From positions 1-7,624 of the forward strand of contig JAQCER010000128.1 in the NCBI GenBank assembly GCA_027618625.1: a stretch of DNA of 7,624 bases. The letters are read 5' to 3'. The notes beneath the pieces are model-generated. The model did no database searches, was not told the origin of the DNA, and was given only the letters and a program-made list of their open reading frames with translations. Below are positions 1-6,495 of the stretch, piece by piece (the first letter of the stretch is position 1; each line of letters opens with the position of its first letter). The stretch is from Verrucomicrobiota bacterium. Its GTDB lineage: Bacteria; Verrucomicrobiota; Verrucomicrobiia; Verrucomicrobiales; DEV007. The translations under genes were made by a program, and so were the position numbers.

Positions 1-32
1 CGGCTTCATTGTCGATGGTATGGTAGTGTGGG

Positions 33-1328
33 TCAGTGCTGGATGCGGATTCTCCGGTATTCCATTTGACCGCGGTCGCCTTCGAGCCCGATGGGCCCCG
101 ACTCCGGCAGTTTCATCGCTTCCTCCAGTACCTCGCCGTTGCACGTGCAGTGGGCGACTCCGCCAATCACTGTGACGATCATCTCGTTCCAGTCTTGTGG
201 CTTGTAGCTCTTCAGGTCTTTGTACGGGCCTGCGAGTGGATAATCCCGGCATTGAAGCTGCGGCATCCGCAGAAAAACGCCACTATCAGCATTTGGCGTT
301 GCCCTGAACTCTAACTTTAAGACAAAATCGTTGGGAAACTGCTGCTTGGTCCAAAGTTGTGCCAGTTTGCTGCCTTCTGATGGCGTTTTCACCACCAGTC
401 TGCCATTGATCGCGGCATAACGACCGTCGCTGCTGGTGGTCTTGCCGTCGAAGCTTTCGGTTACCTGATTCCCTTTCGGGGCTGCATAGCCCCAGCCAGT
501 AAGGTCGTGACCGTTGAACAAGCTGGTGAAGGCATCTTCAATCTTAAAGTCATCGGGATCTGTTTCGAGCAATCCCAGACTGGCAAAGACCGGGCGCAGA
601 GCCGCTGCCCATTTGGCGTAGCCGAATTCATTCGGGTGAAGCAGATCCGGGAACTCGTCCTTCTTTGCATCGCCCTCACCGTTTGCGAACATTGTCCAGG
701 TGTCCAGCAGTGTGATCCTGGGCTCGTCCTTCACCGCCGCTGCGAAATACTCGTTTACCTTCTTGATCTTGTCGGCGGGCCTTTTTTGCGAAGCGGAGCT
801 TGGGAAGACATGGCAGAGGACAATGGGCATGCTCGAATTGTGATCTTTCAGCTTCTTGAGGATCAGCATCACGTTTGCCGCTGCCGTTGCTGGATCGGCA
901 TTCTCTTCGAGATCATTGGTACCCATCAGCATGACGACCGCCTTCGGGTGCAATGAGAGCACGTCCTCTTTCAGGAGGATCAGCATTCCGCGCGTGGTGT
1001 CACCGCTGATGCCACGATTGGCAACCTTCATGCCAGGGAAGCTATCGCCCATGGTGTCGCCCCATCCCTGAGTGATGGAGTCCCCCAGGAATACCACCGC
1101 GTTCTGGTCTTTTGCGACATCGGCAGCCCAGCCGACACGTTTTGTTTTCCACAGATCCTGAAACCAGTCGTAACGGCGAATGGGGCCGCTGCCCGCGAGG
1201 CCTTCGTCCGTTGTAGGAATAGTGTAGCGTGCGGGTTCTTCGGCCCGTGCGACTGCGGCGACACCACAAGGGGCTGCCAGCAAAAGGATCGGGAACATGA
1301 GAAATAGGAAACTGCGATGGGAATTCAT
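33..1328 (-). CDS. Secreted SGNH/GDSL hydrolase fused to a DUF1080 (3-keto-disaccharide hydrolase-like) domain
   Basis: A 431-residue exported protein with two domains. Residues 1-29 form a signal peptide: a short basic start, the hydrophobic run FLFLMFPILLLAA, then an Ala-rich stretch ending ARA-EEP. Residues about 75-250 are an SGNH hydrolase. Block I is GDSIT (Ser84 nucleophile), block II has Gly106 in NRGISGD, block III is GTND (Asn138), and block V is DLLHP with Asp228 and His231, so the catalytic set is complete. The domain resembles the PAF-acetylhydrolase-like GDSL esterases. Residues about 265-431 match DUF1080 (PF06439): it opens with LFNGHDLTGW, has DSGVFLR mid-domain, and ends GPIGLEGDRGQMEYRRIRI. 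Known members of these families act on ester or acetyl groups and on glycosides, so an exported role in glycan degradation is inferred. The substrate cannot be read. The start is the ATG at 1326-1328 because it begins the signal peptide; the frame stays open to 1547, but that extension has no signal-peptide character and overlaps the divergent gene. No clear Shine-Dalgarno precedes the start. Confidence 0.9.
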   Translation of the reverse strand: MNSHRSFLFLMFPILLLAAPCGVAAVARAEEPARYTIPTTDEGLAGSGPIRRYDWFQDLWKTKRVGWAADVAKDQNAVVFLGDSITQGWGDTMGDSFPGMKVANRGISGDTTRGMLILLKEDVLSLHPKAVVMLMGTNDLEENADPATAAANVMLILKKLKDHNSSMPIVLCHVFPSSASQKRPADKIKKVNEYFAAAVKDEPRITLLDTWTMFANGEGDAKKDEFPDLLHPNEFGYAKWAAALRPVFASLGLLETDPDDFKIEDAFTSLFNGHDLTGWGYAAPKGNQVTESFDGKTTSSDGRYAAINGRLVVKTPSEGSKLAQLWTKQQFPNDFVLKLEFRATPNADSGVFLRMPQLQCRDYPLAGPYKDLKSYKPQDWNEMIVTVIGGVAHCTCNGEVLEEAMKLPESGPIGLEGDRGQMEYRRIRIQH

Positions 1329-1448
1329 AATGGCCGCAGTTTGGGTGCCTTGGGGCACAGCGGCAAGACTGGAGTTTGGCCGGATACCGCTCGGAAAATT
1401 TCGGGTTGTTCGACGGCTCATTTGCGCCATGATCTGGGGAGTTTTAAA
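1329..1448. promoter_or_regulatory. Divergent intergenic region between the SGNH-DUF1080 gene and the CNNM operon
   Basis: These 120 bases separate two outward-facing start codons, so they should contain the promoters for the esterase gene (minus) and for the three-gene plus-strand cluster. I found no convincing -35/-10 pair on either strand and no clear operator palindrome. The only firm element is the Shine-Dalgarno at 1436-1441. The call rests on gene arrangement, not on recognised promoter motifs. Confidence 0.4.
1436..1441 (+). promoter_or_regulatory. Ribosome binding site of the first CNNM gene
   Basis: GGGGAG lies 7 bases upstream of the ATG at 1449. It decides the start: the frame is open from an earlier ATG at 1317, but those extra 44 residues are polar and unlike the family, while the ATG at 1449 begins directly with the first membrane helix. 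Confidence 0.6.
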
Positions 1449-2723
1449 ATGTTCGTTGCGCTCGCCGTCGCATTTCTTCTGATTCTTTGCCTTTTGTCCG
1501 CACTGATGACAGTGATGGAAACGGCCGTGCTGTCGATCCGCGAACATGAGCGCGAGGCGCTGGCAAACCGTGCGAAAACTCCACAGGAGTCACGGGCGCT
1601 CAGGTTGTTGCAGGAGGCCCCTGAGAGGACGTTTGACCAGATTCTGCTGGTGGGTTCGGTGGTGCACCTGATGCTGGCGGTGATGGTTCTGGTCATCGTC
1701 AAAGAAAGGCCGTTCGGTCTCATGGCGCTGCCTGCGACGGCTGTGCTGTTCGGGCTCGTGCTCATCACCACGGAACTGGTTCCAAAGGCGCTTGCACTCA
1801 ATCGTCCCCGTTCGGTGTTCTTTGCCACGGCGCCGTTCCTCTTAATTGTCGATGCCAGCCTGCGTGGCTTCACGGCATCGCTGGTGCGCTGCTGCGATAA
1901 AATCGTCAGTGCATTGACTCCAGAGTCGCTGAGGCCGATCCCGTCGATCATGGAGGAGGAGCTGGATACGCTGGTGGAGATGCGACAGGAAGAGGGCACC
2001 CTCGATGTGGAGGAAAGTGAGGTCATTCGAGAGATTCTCAGGCTTGGCAACCGCACCGCGAAGGACTGCATGACGCCGCGAACAGATGCCTGCGTGTTGC
2101 CAGATGATCTGTCCTTTGAAGAGGCGGATCGTGCAATTCGAGGGCAAAATCACTGGAGTGTCCCGATTTATCACGGACAACCGGATTCAATAGTGGGAGT
2201 GTTAGATGTGCGGAGTTATCTCAATGGCAGCACGACGACGAGAAACTATCTGGAGCACTTGAAGCCGCCCGTGTTTGTGCCCGAATCCATGAACGCTCTG
2301 CGCCTGTTTAACGCCCATCTCACTGATCCGTTTAGCATGGTGGTCGTGCTTGACGAGTATGGGGGCTTCGAGGGAATCGTGTCCGCAGCCGACATGCTGG
2401 AAGAACTGATCGGTGATGCCGCTCCTTCACGTTTTGCCGAAGTGGACATCCAGGAAATCGGCAAGGGCCGGTACCTGGTCAGTGGCAGTGCACGCCTGGA
2501 TGAGCTTGGTGAGCTGCTGGACATTGACGCGGAGCACGAAGGACTGGATACCATTGGCGGTCTCTTGTTTACCATGGCGGGTGAACTGCCGAAGCGCGGA
2601 ACCGTATTCACCTTGGCCAACAACGTTACCATAACTGTAAGGAAAACGTCCAAGACGCGCGTTGACGAGCTGATCGTTGAGCAACGATTGAATTCCGAAG
2701 ACAAGGAGGTGGAGCCGATATGA
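1449..2723 (+). CDS. CorC/CNNM-family membrane protein, full length (DUF21, CBS pair, CorC_HlyC domain)
   Basis: A 424-residue inner-membrane protein of the HlyC/CorC (CNNM) family; characterised bacterial members export Mg2+ in exchange for Na+. Residues about 1-145 are the DUF21 membrane domain, with hydrophobic segments near 2-22, 63-84, 91-108 and 122-140 and the conserved E-x-x-P-K motif (Glu109, Pro112, Lys113). An acidic linker (MEEELDTLVEMRQEEGTLD) leads to the CBS pair at about 205-322, which contains CMTPR (208-211) and the hallmark LDEYGGFEGIV (301-311). Residues about 335-412 are the CorC_HlyC transporter-associated domain (RYLVSGSARLDEL, DTIGGLLF, RVDELIVE). Oddly, the membrane domain departs from consensus: the usual FSG-x-E in helix 1 reads MTVME, and the usual GN-T-x-x-N in helix 2 reads VGSVVH (Gly69 and His73 where Asn is expected). 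Function as a canonical Mg2+ transporter is therefore uncertain. It is the first gene of a three-gene cluster and overlaps the next by 4 bases (ATGA). Confidence 0.92.
   Translation: MFVALAVAFLLILCLLSALMTVMETAVLSIREHEREALANRAKTPQESRALRLLQEAPERTFDQILLVGSVVHLMLAVMVLVIVKERPFGLMALPATAVLFGLVLITTELVPKALALNRPRSVFFATAPFLLIVDASLRGFTASLVRCCDKIVSALTPESLRPIPSIMEEELDTLVEMRQEEGTLDVEESEVIREILRLGNRTAKDCMTPRTDACVLPDDLSFEEADRAIRGQNHWSVPIYHGQPDSIVGVLDVRSYLNGSTTTRNYLEHLKPPVFVPESMNALRLFNAHLTDPFSMVVVLDEYGGFEGIVSAADMLEELIGDAAPSRFAEVDIQEIGKGRYLVSGSARLDELGELLDIDAEHEGLDTIGGLLFTMAGELPKRGTVFTLANNVTITVRKTSKTRVDELIVEQRLNSEDKEVEPI
2704..2709 (+). promoter_or_regulatory. Ribosome binding site of the second CNNM-like gene
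   Basis: AGGAGG inside the last codons of the upstream gene, followed closely by a second purine-rich stretch (GGTGGAG). It sits 10 bases before the ATG at 2720 and is the strongest Shine-Dalgarno in the window. With the ATGA stop/start overlap it indicates efficient, coupled translation of the two membrane proteins. Confidence 0.65.
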
Positions 2724-3691
2724 TCTGGATCGGGATTGTCCTATGCACTCTGGTATCGATGTTGTTCTCCGGTCTGGAGAGCGCCATTCTCGCCGTCAGT
2801 CTGGTGCGCGTGCGGCACCGGGCAAAGGCACGTGATCCCGCTGCCCGCCGACTGCTGCAGTTGTTCGAGCATCGAGAGCGGCTCCTGGCGTCCATTCTTC
2901 TCGTCAACACGCTGCTGAACTTGCTCGCATTCTCAGCGTTGACGACGCAGGTGGTCGACTGGGCAGGTCGCTGGGGCTTCGTCATCGCTTTCGTCATCGC
3001 GTTGCCCGTCTATGTGCTGTTGATCGAGCTGCTGCCGAAGTCGCTATTCAAACCCTATCCTTTCCGCATGCTGGTCACCTTCCTGCCAATTCTCAATGGT
3101 GTGAGGTTCACTGCATCACCGGTGATCTGGCTTGGTGCTGAGATCGTTTCCCTCTTTCGTTCAAAAGAGGATGAATCGTCGATGCGTACCAAGGTGAACA
3201 AAGATGTCGAGCGCCTGGAGTTCAGGGCGATCGCAGCGACGACCGAGAAGGAGGGCGAACTGGGCGAAACCGAGGCCGCGATGATTCGCAGCGTGCTCGA
3301 CTTTCATCAGCGCAAGGTGGCCGATGTGATGTTACGCATGGCCGACGTAACAGCGCTACCGGCTAACATGCCTATTCCCAAAGCCCTCGAAATTGCCCGT
3401 CGGATGAATCTCAGCCACTTTCCCGTGATGGATGAAAGCGGCCAGTTGATTGGCCTGCTGAACATTTTTGAGGCTCTGCGGGAGGGTAGAGTGCGGGGCC
3501 CGATTTACAGTTTGATCCGACGTCTGGTCAGGGTATCGACCGAGGACTCCGGCACTGCTGCGATTCGGACATTGCGGGCAGCGGGTCTAAAAATTGCAGC
3601 CGTCCATGATCCCTCCAAGCGACTCGTCGGGATCGTAACCTTACACGACCTCGTGAACGAACTGGTGAAATCCACCGCTTCGGCGAAGTGA
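2720..3691 (+). CDS. Short CNNM-like membrane protein (DUF21 plus CBS pair, no CorC_HlyC domain)
   Basis: A 323-residue relative of the preceding protein. Residues 1-146 form a DUF21 membrane domain with hydrophobic segments near 2-28, 55-75, 86-104 and 118-145. It retains family signatures that the upstream protein lacks: FSGLE (Phe16-Glu20) in helix 1, and VNTLLN (Asn63 and Asn67) in helix 2. It also has the E-x-x-P-K motif (Glu103, Pro106, Lys107). A charged linker (150-180) leads to a CBS pair at about 190-316 with IGLLNIFEAL and VGIVTLHDL. The protein stops there, roughly 80-100 residues short of a full CorC, with no CorC_HlyC domain. The linker motif M-x-P-R is degenerate (VMLRM, 203-207). 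The ATG overlaps the upstream stop by 4 bases, so translation is likely coupled. Shared descent and paired expression suggest a partner subunit to the upstream protein, which is inference. Family assignment is secure; the transported ion is not known. Confidence 0.88.
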   Translation: MIWIGIVLCTLVSMLFSGLESAILAVSLVRVRHRAKARDPAARRLLQLFEHRERLLASILLVNTLLNLLAFSALTTQVVDWAGRWGFVIAFVIALPVYVLLIELLPKSLFKPYPFRMLVTFLPILNGVRFTASPVIWLGAEIVSLFRSKEDESSMRTKVNKDVERLEFRAIAATTEKEGELGETEAAMIRSVLDFHQRKVADVMLRMADVTALPANMPIPKALEIARRMNLSHFPVMDESGQLIGLLNIFEALREGRVRGPIYSLIRRLVRVSTEDSGTAAIRTLRAAGLKIAAVHDPSKRLVGIVTLHDLVNELVKSTASAK

Positions 3692-3727
3692 ATGGCGATT
3701 GCACTGCCCGATGGCTTGGCCGTATGA
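3692..3727 (+). other. Possible 11-codon coupling ORF between the CNNM-like and lipoprotein genes
   Basis: An ATG follows the upstream stop directly (TGAATG). It opens an 11-codon frame whose TGA overlaps the ATG at 3724 as ATGA. It has no Shine-Dalgarno. It could hand ribosomes on to the lipoprotein start, but a frame this short may be chance, so it is recorded only because it bears on which start the next gene uses. Confidence 0.15.
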
Positions 3728-5361
3728 TTGCAGGCTTGAAGAGTGAAATTTTCCACAGCACCCATTTGCGCGTGATCCTGCTGGCGGCTGGGTTGAGCAT
3801 GTTGGTCAGCTGTGCCACGCCGGAACTCACGGCGCCGAAGGGAGGGCAGTCAGCAGCGCCGGGGCAGGTACAGTTGCAGGTGAAATTGCCACCTGCCGGA
3901 AAAAGGCTTGGTGATCTCCAGCGTCTGAAGGCGATAGATCGTGAAATCGCTGCGAGCCTGGTGGCGCTCGAGGAGAAAGTGGCCTTGGCCCTGGTTGATA
4001 GACAGCGGCTCGGCTACTACTCCAATCGGCAGCACTCCGCGCTGGAGCGAGCCTTCGTTCAGTTTCGCGGACTGGCCAGACAGCTGGATGCGGTTCACCG
4101 CGCTTATGCTTTTTGGGAAGCTCCATCGAGCCGCGGGAGGGATAAGGCTTCGGCAGAAGAATTGGAAGCCGCTGTCATCGGCTTCTATGCCGAACGCCTC
4201 CAGTTCCATGCCACTGCTGCGGCGGTGCAATCGCTGCAACTGGATCCCAGTGTGATCACCAAGTTCAACGAAGCCTTTCTCCGATCAGACGAACCGCGGG
4301 GAACATTTGATCGGCTTTTCCACTCCGTGACTTCGAGCGATGACTGGCGGCGGCGGGTAAAAGGTGAGCATGCGATGGCGCGGCTGGGTGTATCCAACAT
4401 GGCGCCACCTTTTGCCGCTGGCCTACAACGGGCAATCGATCTTCACGCAAGCAGCGGGAAAGTTCGCAAGTTAGTGATCAAGCGTGGCTACGCGGCATTT
4501 CCAGAGCTTAGCAACGAATTGCACCACACGCTCCTTGCCGCGTGGGTAAGGGAAAATCGAAGCGGATTCACTGATCGCATTCGCTCTGCCCGGAACGTCT
4601 TGTTCGCCGAGGTTGCTGCAATTCCCTATCCAGGTGAAGATCTGAGCGAATTCACCCCGGCACAAAAACGGCGACTGCATCGCCTCCTCCAGCCGGGCGA
4701 CGTCCTGCTCACCTACACTGGCGGATATATGAGCAATCTGTTTTTGCCCGGCACATTCAAACACGCCATCACCTATGTCGGCCACAATGGGCAACGGCGC
4801 AAAGCTGGTCTGAATCCCTCAAGGATTGACTTCATCGACGGAGGTAAATTCACCCGACTGCGGGAGCATCTGGAAATCGAGCGCCTCGGCGGGACGTCCG
4901 GGCAGATGCCTGCTGATGTTATCGAAGCCGTAGCCGAAGGCGTAATCTTCAACTCCCTTGACCATCTGCTCGATACCCATACTACACGTATCATTGCCCT
5001 GCGTCCAAAGCTAACTCCCGACGAGCGGCGCAGCTTCCTGCTGCGCGTGTTCAGCCTGCTCGGCACCAAATACGACTTCGCGTTCGATTTCGGCGATGCC
5101 TCTTCACACTGTTGCACAGAGGTTGTCTACCGTGCGCTCAACCAGACCGGCAGAGTCGAATTTTCTCTTTCGAAACGCGGCGGATACTACAACATGAGTG
5201 GCGATGATATTGTGAAAGCACACTACGCCCGGCCCGGTGCTTTCGAAGTCGTCTTCCTCGCCATGCCCGAGGGCGATGATAAAGGAAAAGAGAAGACCCG
5301 TATCTTAAAGGGCGGGGGCGCCGAACAGCAGCTGCGATCGCTCGTGCCGGGAGAGCAGTGA
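3724..5361 (+). CDS. Lipoprotein with C-terminal YiiX/C92-type (permuted NlpC/P60) cysteine hydrolase domain
   Basis: A 545-residue protein from the ATG at 3724. Residues 1-30 are a lipoprotein signal: basic n-region, hydrophobic core VILLAAGLSMLVSC and lipobox Leu-Val-Ser-Cys with Cys30 as the lipidated residue. Residues about 60-300 are mostly helical, charged and not recognisable to me. Residues about 320-515 match the permuted papain-fold YiiX/YaeF group (peptidase C92, PF05708). They contain LQPGDVLLT (323-331), the histidine in FKHAITYVG (His347), and the cysteine block YDFAFDFGD followed by CCTEVVY, where Cys464 (before Thr-Glu) is the probable nucleophile. The order His before Cys is what marks the permuted fold. 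Related enzymes are thought to cleave amide or ester bonds in lipids or cell-wall peptides; the substrate here is unknown. A GTG at 3688 overlaps the upstream stop (GTGA) and would add 12 residues. I prefer the ATG because it gives a normal signal-peptide length, but neither start has a clear Shine-Dalgarno. The tail after about residue 515 is charged and probably disordered. Confidence 0.85.
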   Translation: MIAGLKSEIFHSTHLRVILLAAGLSMLVSCATPELTAPKGGQSAAPGQVQLQVKLPPAGKRLGDLQRLKAIDREIAASLVALEEKVALALVDRQRLGYYSNRQHSALERAFVQFRGLARQLDAVHRAYAFWEAPSSRGRDKASAEELEAAVIGFYAERLQFHATAAAVQSLQLDPSVITKFNEAFLRSDEPRGTFDRLFHSVTSSDDWRRRVKGEHAMARLGVSNMAPPFAAGLQRAIDLHASSGKVRKLVIKRGYAAFPELSNELHHTLLAAWVRENRSGFTDRIRSARNVLFAEVAAIPYPGEDLSEFTPAQKRRLHRLLQPGDVLLTYTGGYMSNLFLPGTFKHAITYVGHNGQRRKAGLNPSRIDFIDGGKFTRLREHLEIERLGGTSGQMPADVIEAVAEGVIFNSLDHLLDTHTTRIIALRPKLTPDERRSFLLRVFSLLGTKYDFAFDFGDASSHCCTEVVYRALNQTGRVEFSLSKRGGYYNMSGDDIVKAHYARPGAFEVVFLAMPEGDDKGKEKTRILKGGGAEQQLRSLVPGEQ

Positions 5362-5400
5362 TGGCCACGGACTCCCTAAAGAAAGTTCCCTTTCCGGTGC

Positions 5401-5420
5401 CTGATCTCCTGCAGAATCAG
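5401..5420 (+). terminator. Weak hairpin in the convergent gap
   Basis: CTGATCT pairs with AGaATCAG (one bulged A) around a 5-base loop, giving 7 base pairs, 40 bases after the lipoprotein stop. No T-run follows on either strand, so it is not a standard intrinsic terminator. It is the best-placed structure I can see in the 161-base gap (5362-5522) between two convergent genes, which otherwise holds nothing I recognise. Confidence 0.2.
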
Positions 5421-5522
5421 TGATAGCAACGACATCGCTCGAAGCTTAGATTTAGCTTTAGTGGGTGGAGCGGAAGCGGGCACGCAGAATTTGTGCAGTA
5501 ATTGACAGTCTGGCCGCGGGGC

Positions 5523-6299
5523 TCACTTCTCCTCCTGGCCCAGCCACTCTTTCACAACGTCGTTGGCGAGTGTCCTTCTGTAAGAGTCGTTGTTGGAGAG
5601 TGCATCGGGTCGCTCGCCGAGGGTGATCGGAACCTTGCTCACGCCTGCGCGTCGCCGTTGTGAAAACACCGTCAACTCCACTTCTGCCTGCGCAGGTTTG
5701 CTGCGGACGTATTCACTGAATCGCGCGCTCGCGGTGTCCGCCAGTGTGTCCCCAGGCTGCATGTCCTTGCCGTCGATGGCGACGATATGATCGTTCATTT
5801 GCAATCCAGCTCGGGCGGCCGCGCTGTCCGGAACGATCTGGATCACCATGATGGATGTAGCGGTTTTTCCGTCGGGCAGTGTCACTTCAGAATCCCGCAT
5901 CATGATTCCAAGGAATCCGGGCTTGGCGTCAGGGCGGGCATCGGCTGCGAGATCGAGCAGGATGTTGTAGATGCGGTAACGGACCTCCGGACTGCCAGCC
6001 GCTCGGTGAGCTGCCAGGAGTGGCTCTTTCAGCGCATCCCGATGCTGCACTGCCCACTCCCGAACCACAGCACTCGCCCTTTCGCGTTCGTCAAATGCGG
6101 ACGCATCGAGTTGCTTCAGCATTGCAGCCAGTTCAGCATCGCCCGGCAGGGGAGTGGAGGGAGTGGTTGCCTTTTGCGCATCTTCCTGCGTCTCTGCCAC
6201 AGGTTCGTCTCCAAAGGCAGCACGAGTGGCACTTCCGCACCCGATCCAAAGGAAGAGTGCGGCAGCCAGGGTCTTTCCAACTTGGGTAAGCATGGGCAT
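5523..6299 (-). CDS. Exported protein with HEAT-like helical region and PDZ domain
   Basis: A 258-residue protein of unknown specific function. Residues 1-30 form an export signal (KTLAAALFLWIGCGSATRA). Cys21 follows Trp-Ile-Gly, a poor lipobox, so cleavage by ordinary signal peptidase after about residue 27-30 is more likely than lipidation, but this is open. Residues 31-52 are a low-complexity linker. Residues about 54-120 (LKQLDASAFDERERASAVV, then the run ending YRIYNILLDLAAD) resemble the degenerate HEAT-like repeats common in exported Planctomycetes and Verrucomicrobia proteins. Residues about 127-228 are a PDZ domain: GFLGIMM as the carboxylate-binding strand, IVPDSAAARAGLQMNDHIVAIDG as the core, and a final VELTVF strand. 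No protease catalytic domain is present, so it is probably an adaptor or peptide-binding protein, not a DegP-type enzyme. ATGs at 6299 and 6293 are both possible starts; neither has a Shine-Dalgarno. Confidence 0.8.
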   Translation of the reverse strand: MPMLTQVGKTLAAALFLWIGCGSATRAAFGDEPVAETQEDAQKATTPSTPLPGDAELAAMLKQLDASAFDERERASAVVREWAVQHRDALKEPLLAAHRAAGSPEVRYRIYNILLDLAADARPDAKPGFLGIMMRDSEVTLPDGKTATSIMVIQIVPDSAAARAGLQMNDHIVAIDGKDMQPGDTLADTASARFSEYVRSKPAQAEVELTVFSQRRRAGVSKVPITLGERPDALSNNDSYRRTLANDVVKEWLGQEEK

Positions 6300-6308
6300 T
6301 GCGGACTC

Positions 6309-6336
6309 AGTGTAACATGGAACCGTGGCATTTGAA
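6309..6336 (-). promoter_or_regulatory. Possible weak promoter for the PDZ gene
   Basis: On the minus strand TTCAAA (6331-6336) and TACACT (6309-6314) are separated by 16 bases, each matching 4 of 6 positions of the sigma70 consensus. The -10 would lie only 9 bases before the ATG at 6299, implying a near-leaderless transcript, which would fit the missing Shine-Dalgarno. A match of this quality can occur by chance. Confidence 0.2.
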
Positions 6337-6445
6337 AGCGGCAGTTGAGGTTCGGGATTCAGGCGACTCAGGCCGATTCCGTGTCATGGAGAGTGTGGAT
6401 GAAAGCGGATCCTCACTCCCTGCTCCCTGCTGGGTCAATAGCGGC

Positions 6446-6492
6446 GGCAGGCGGGCTCTTCATCTCCCTTCACGGTAGAAGAAGCCGCTGCC
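6446..6492 (-). terminator. Hairpin directly after the recD2 stop codon
   Basis: On the minus strand, three bases after the TAG of the helicase gene, an arm GGCAGCGGCTTCTTC pairs with GAAGAGCCCGCCTGCC around a 16-base loop. I count 14 base pairs interrupted by three single-base bulges. There is no T-run behind it, so it may be a transcript-end stabiliser or a factor-assisted terminator and not a classical intrinsic one. It separates the helicase from the PDZ gene 196 bases away, which supports separate transcription of the two. Confidence 0.35.
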
Positions 6493-6495
6493 ATT

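Noticed and set aside
1406..1433. Possible promoter TTGTTC-16 bases-CATGAT ahead of the CNNM cluster
   Set aside because: The match is weak, and a transcript starting about 7 bases past this -10 would begin within or after the Shine-Dalgarno that decides the start.
1317..1448. N-terminal extension of the first CNNM protein by 44 residues
   Set aside because: It has no family similarity and overlaps the divergent gene's start; the Shine-Dalgarno at 1436-1441 and the first membrane helix both point to the ATG at 1449.
1329..1547. N-terminal extension of the SGNH-DUF1080 frame by 73 residues
   Set aside because: The extension is polar and Cys/His/Lys-rich, would bury the signal peptide inside the protein, and overlaps the start of the divergent CNNM gene.
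1418..2071. Long minus-strand frame opposite the first CNNM gene (217 codons)
   Set aside because: Ser/Arg-rich shadow of a clearly conserved gene, with no domain or signal of its own.
5382..5395. GAAAG/CTTTC mini-hairpin after the lipoprotein gene
   Set aside because: Five base pairs, mostly A-T, and no T-run; expected by chance.
5440..5458. AAGCT/AGCTT inverted repeat in the convergent gap
   Set aside because: Only 5 base pairs in AT-rich sequence and no T-run; too weak to call a terminator.
5787..6335. Plus-strand frame of 182 codons opposite the PDZ gene
   Set aside because: Complement of a recognisable PDZ coding sequence; the translation is Cys/His/Ser-rich with no domain features.
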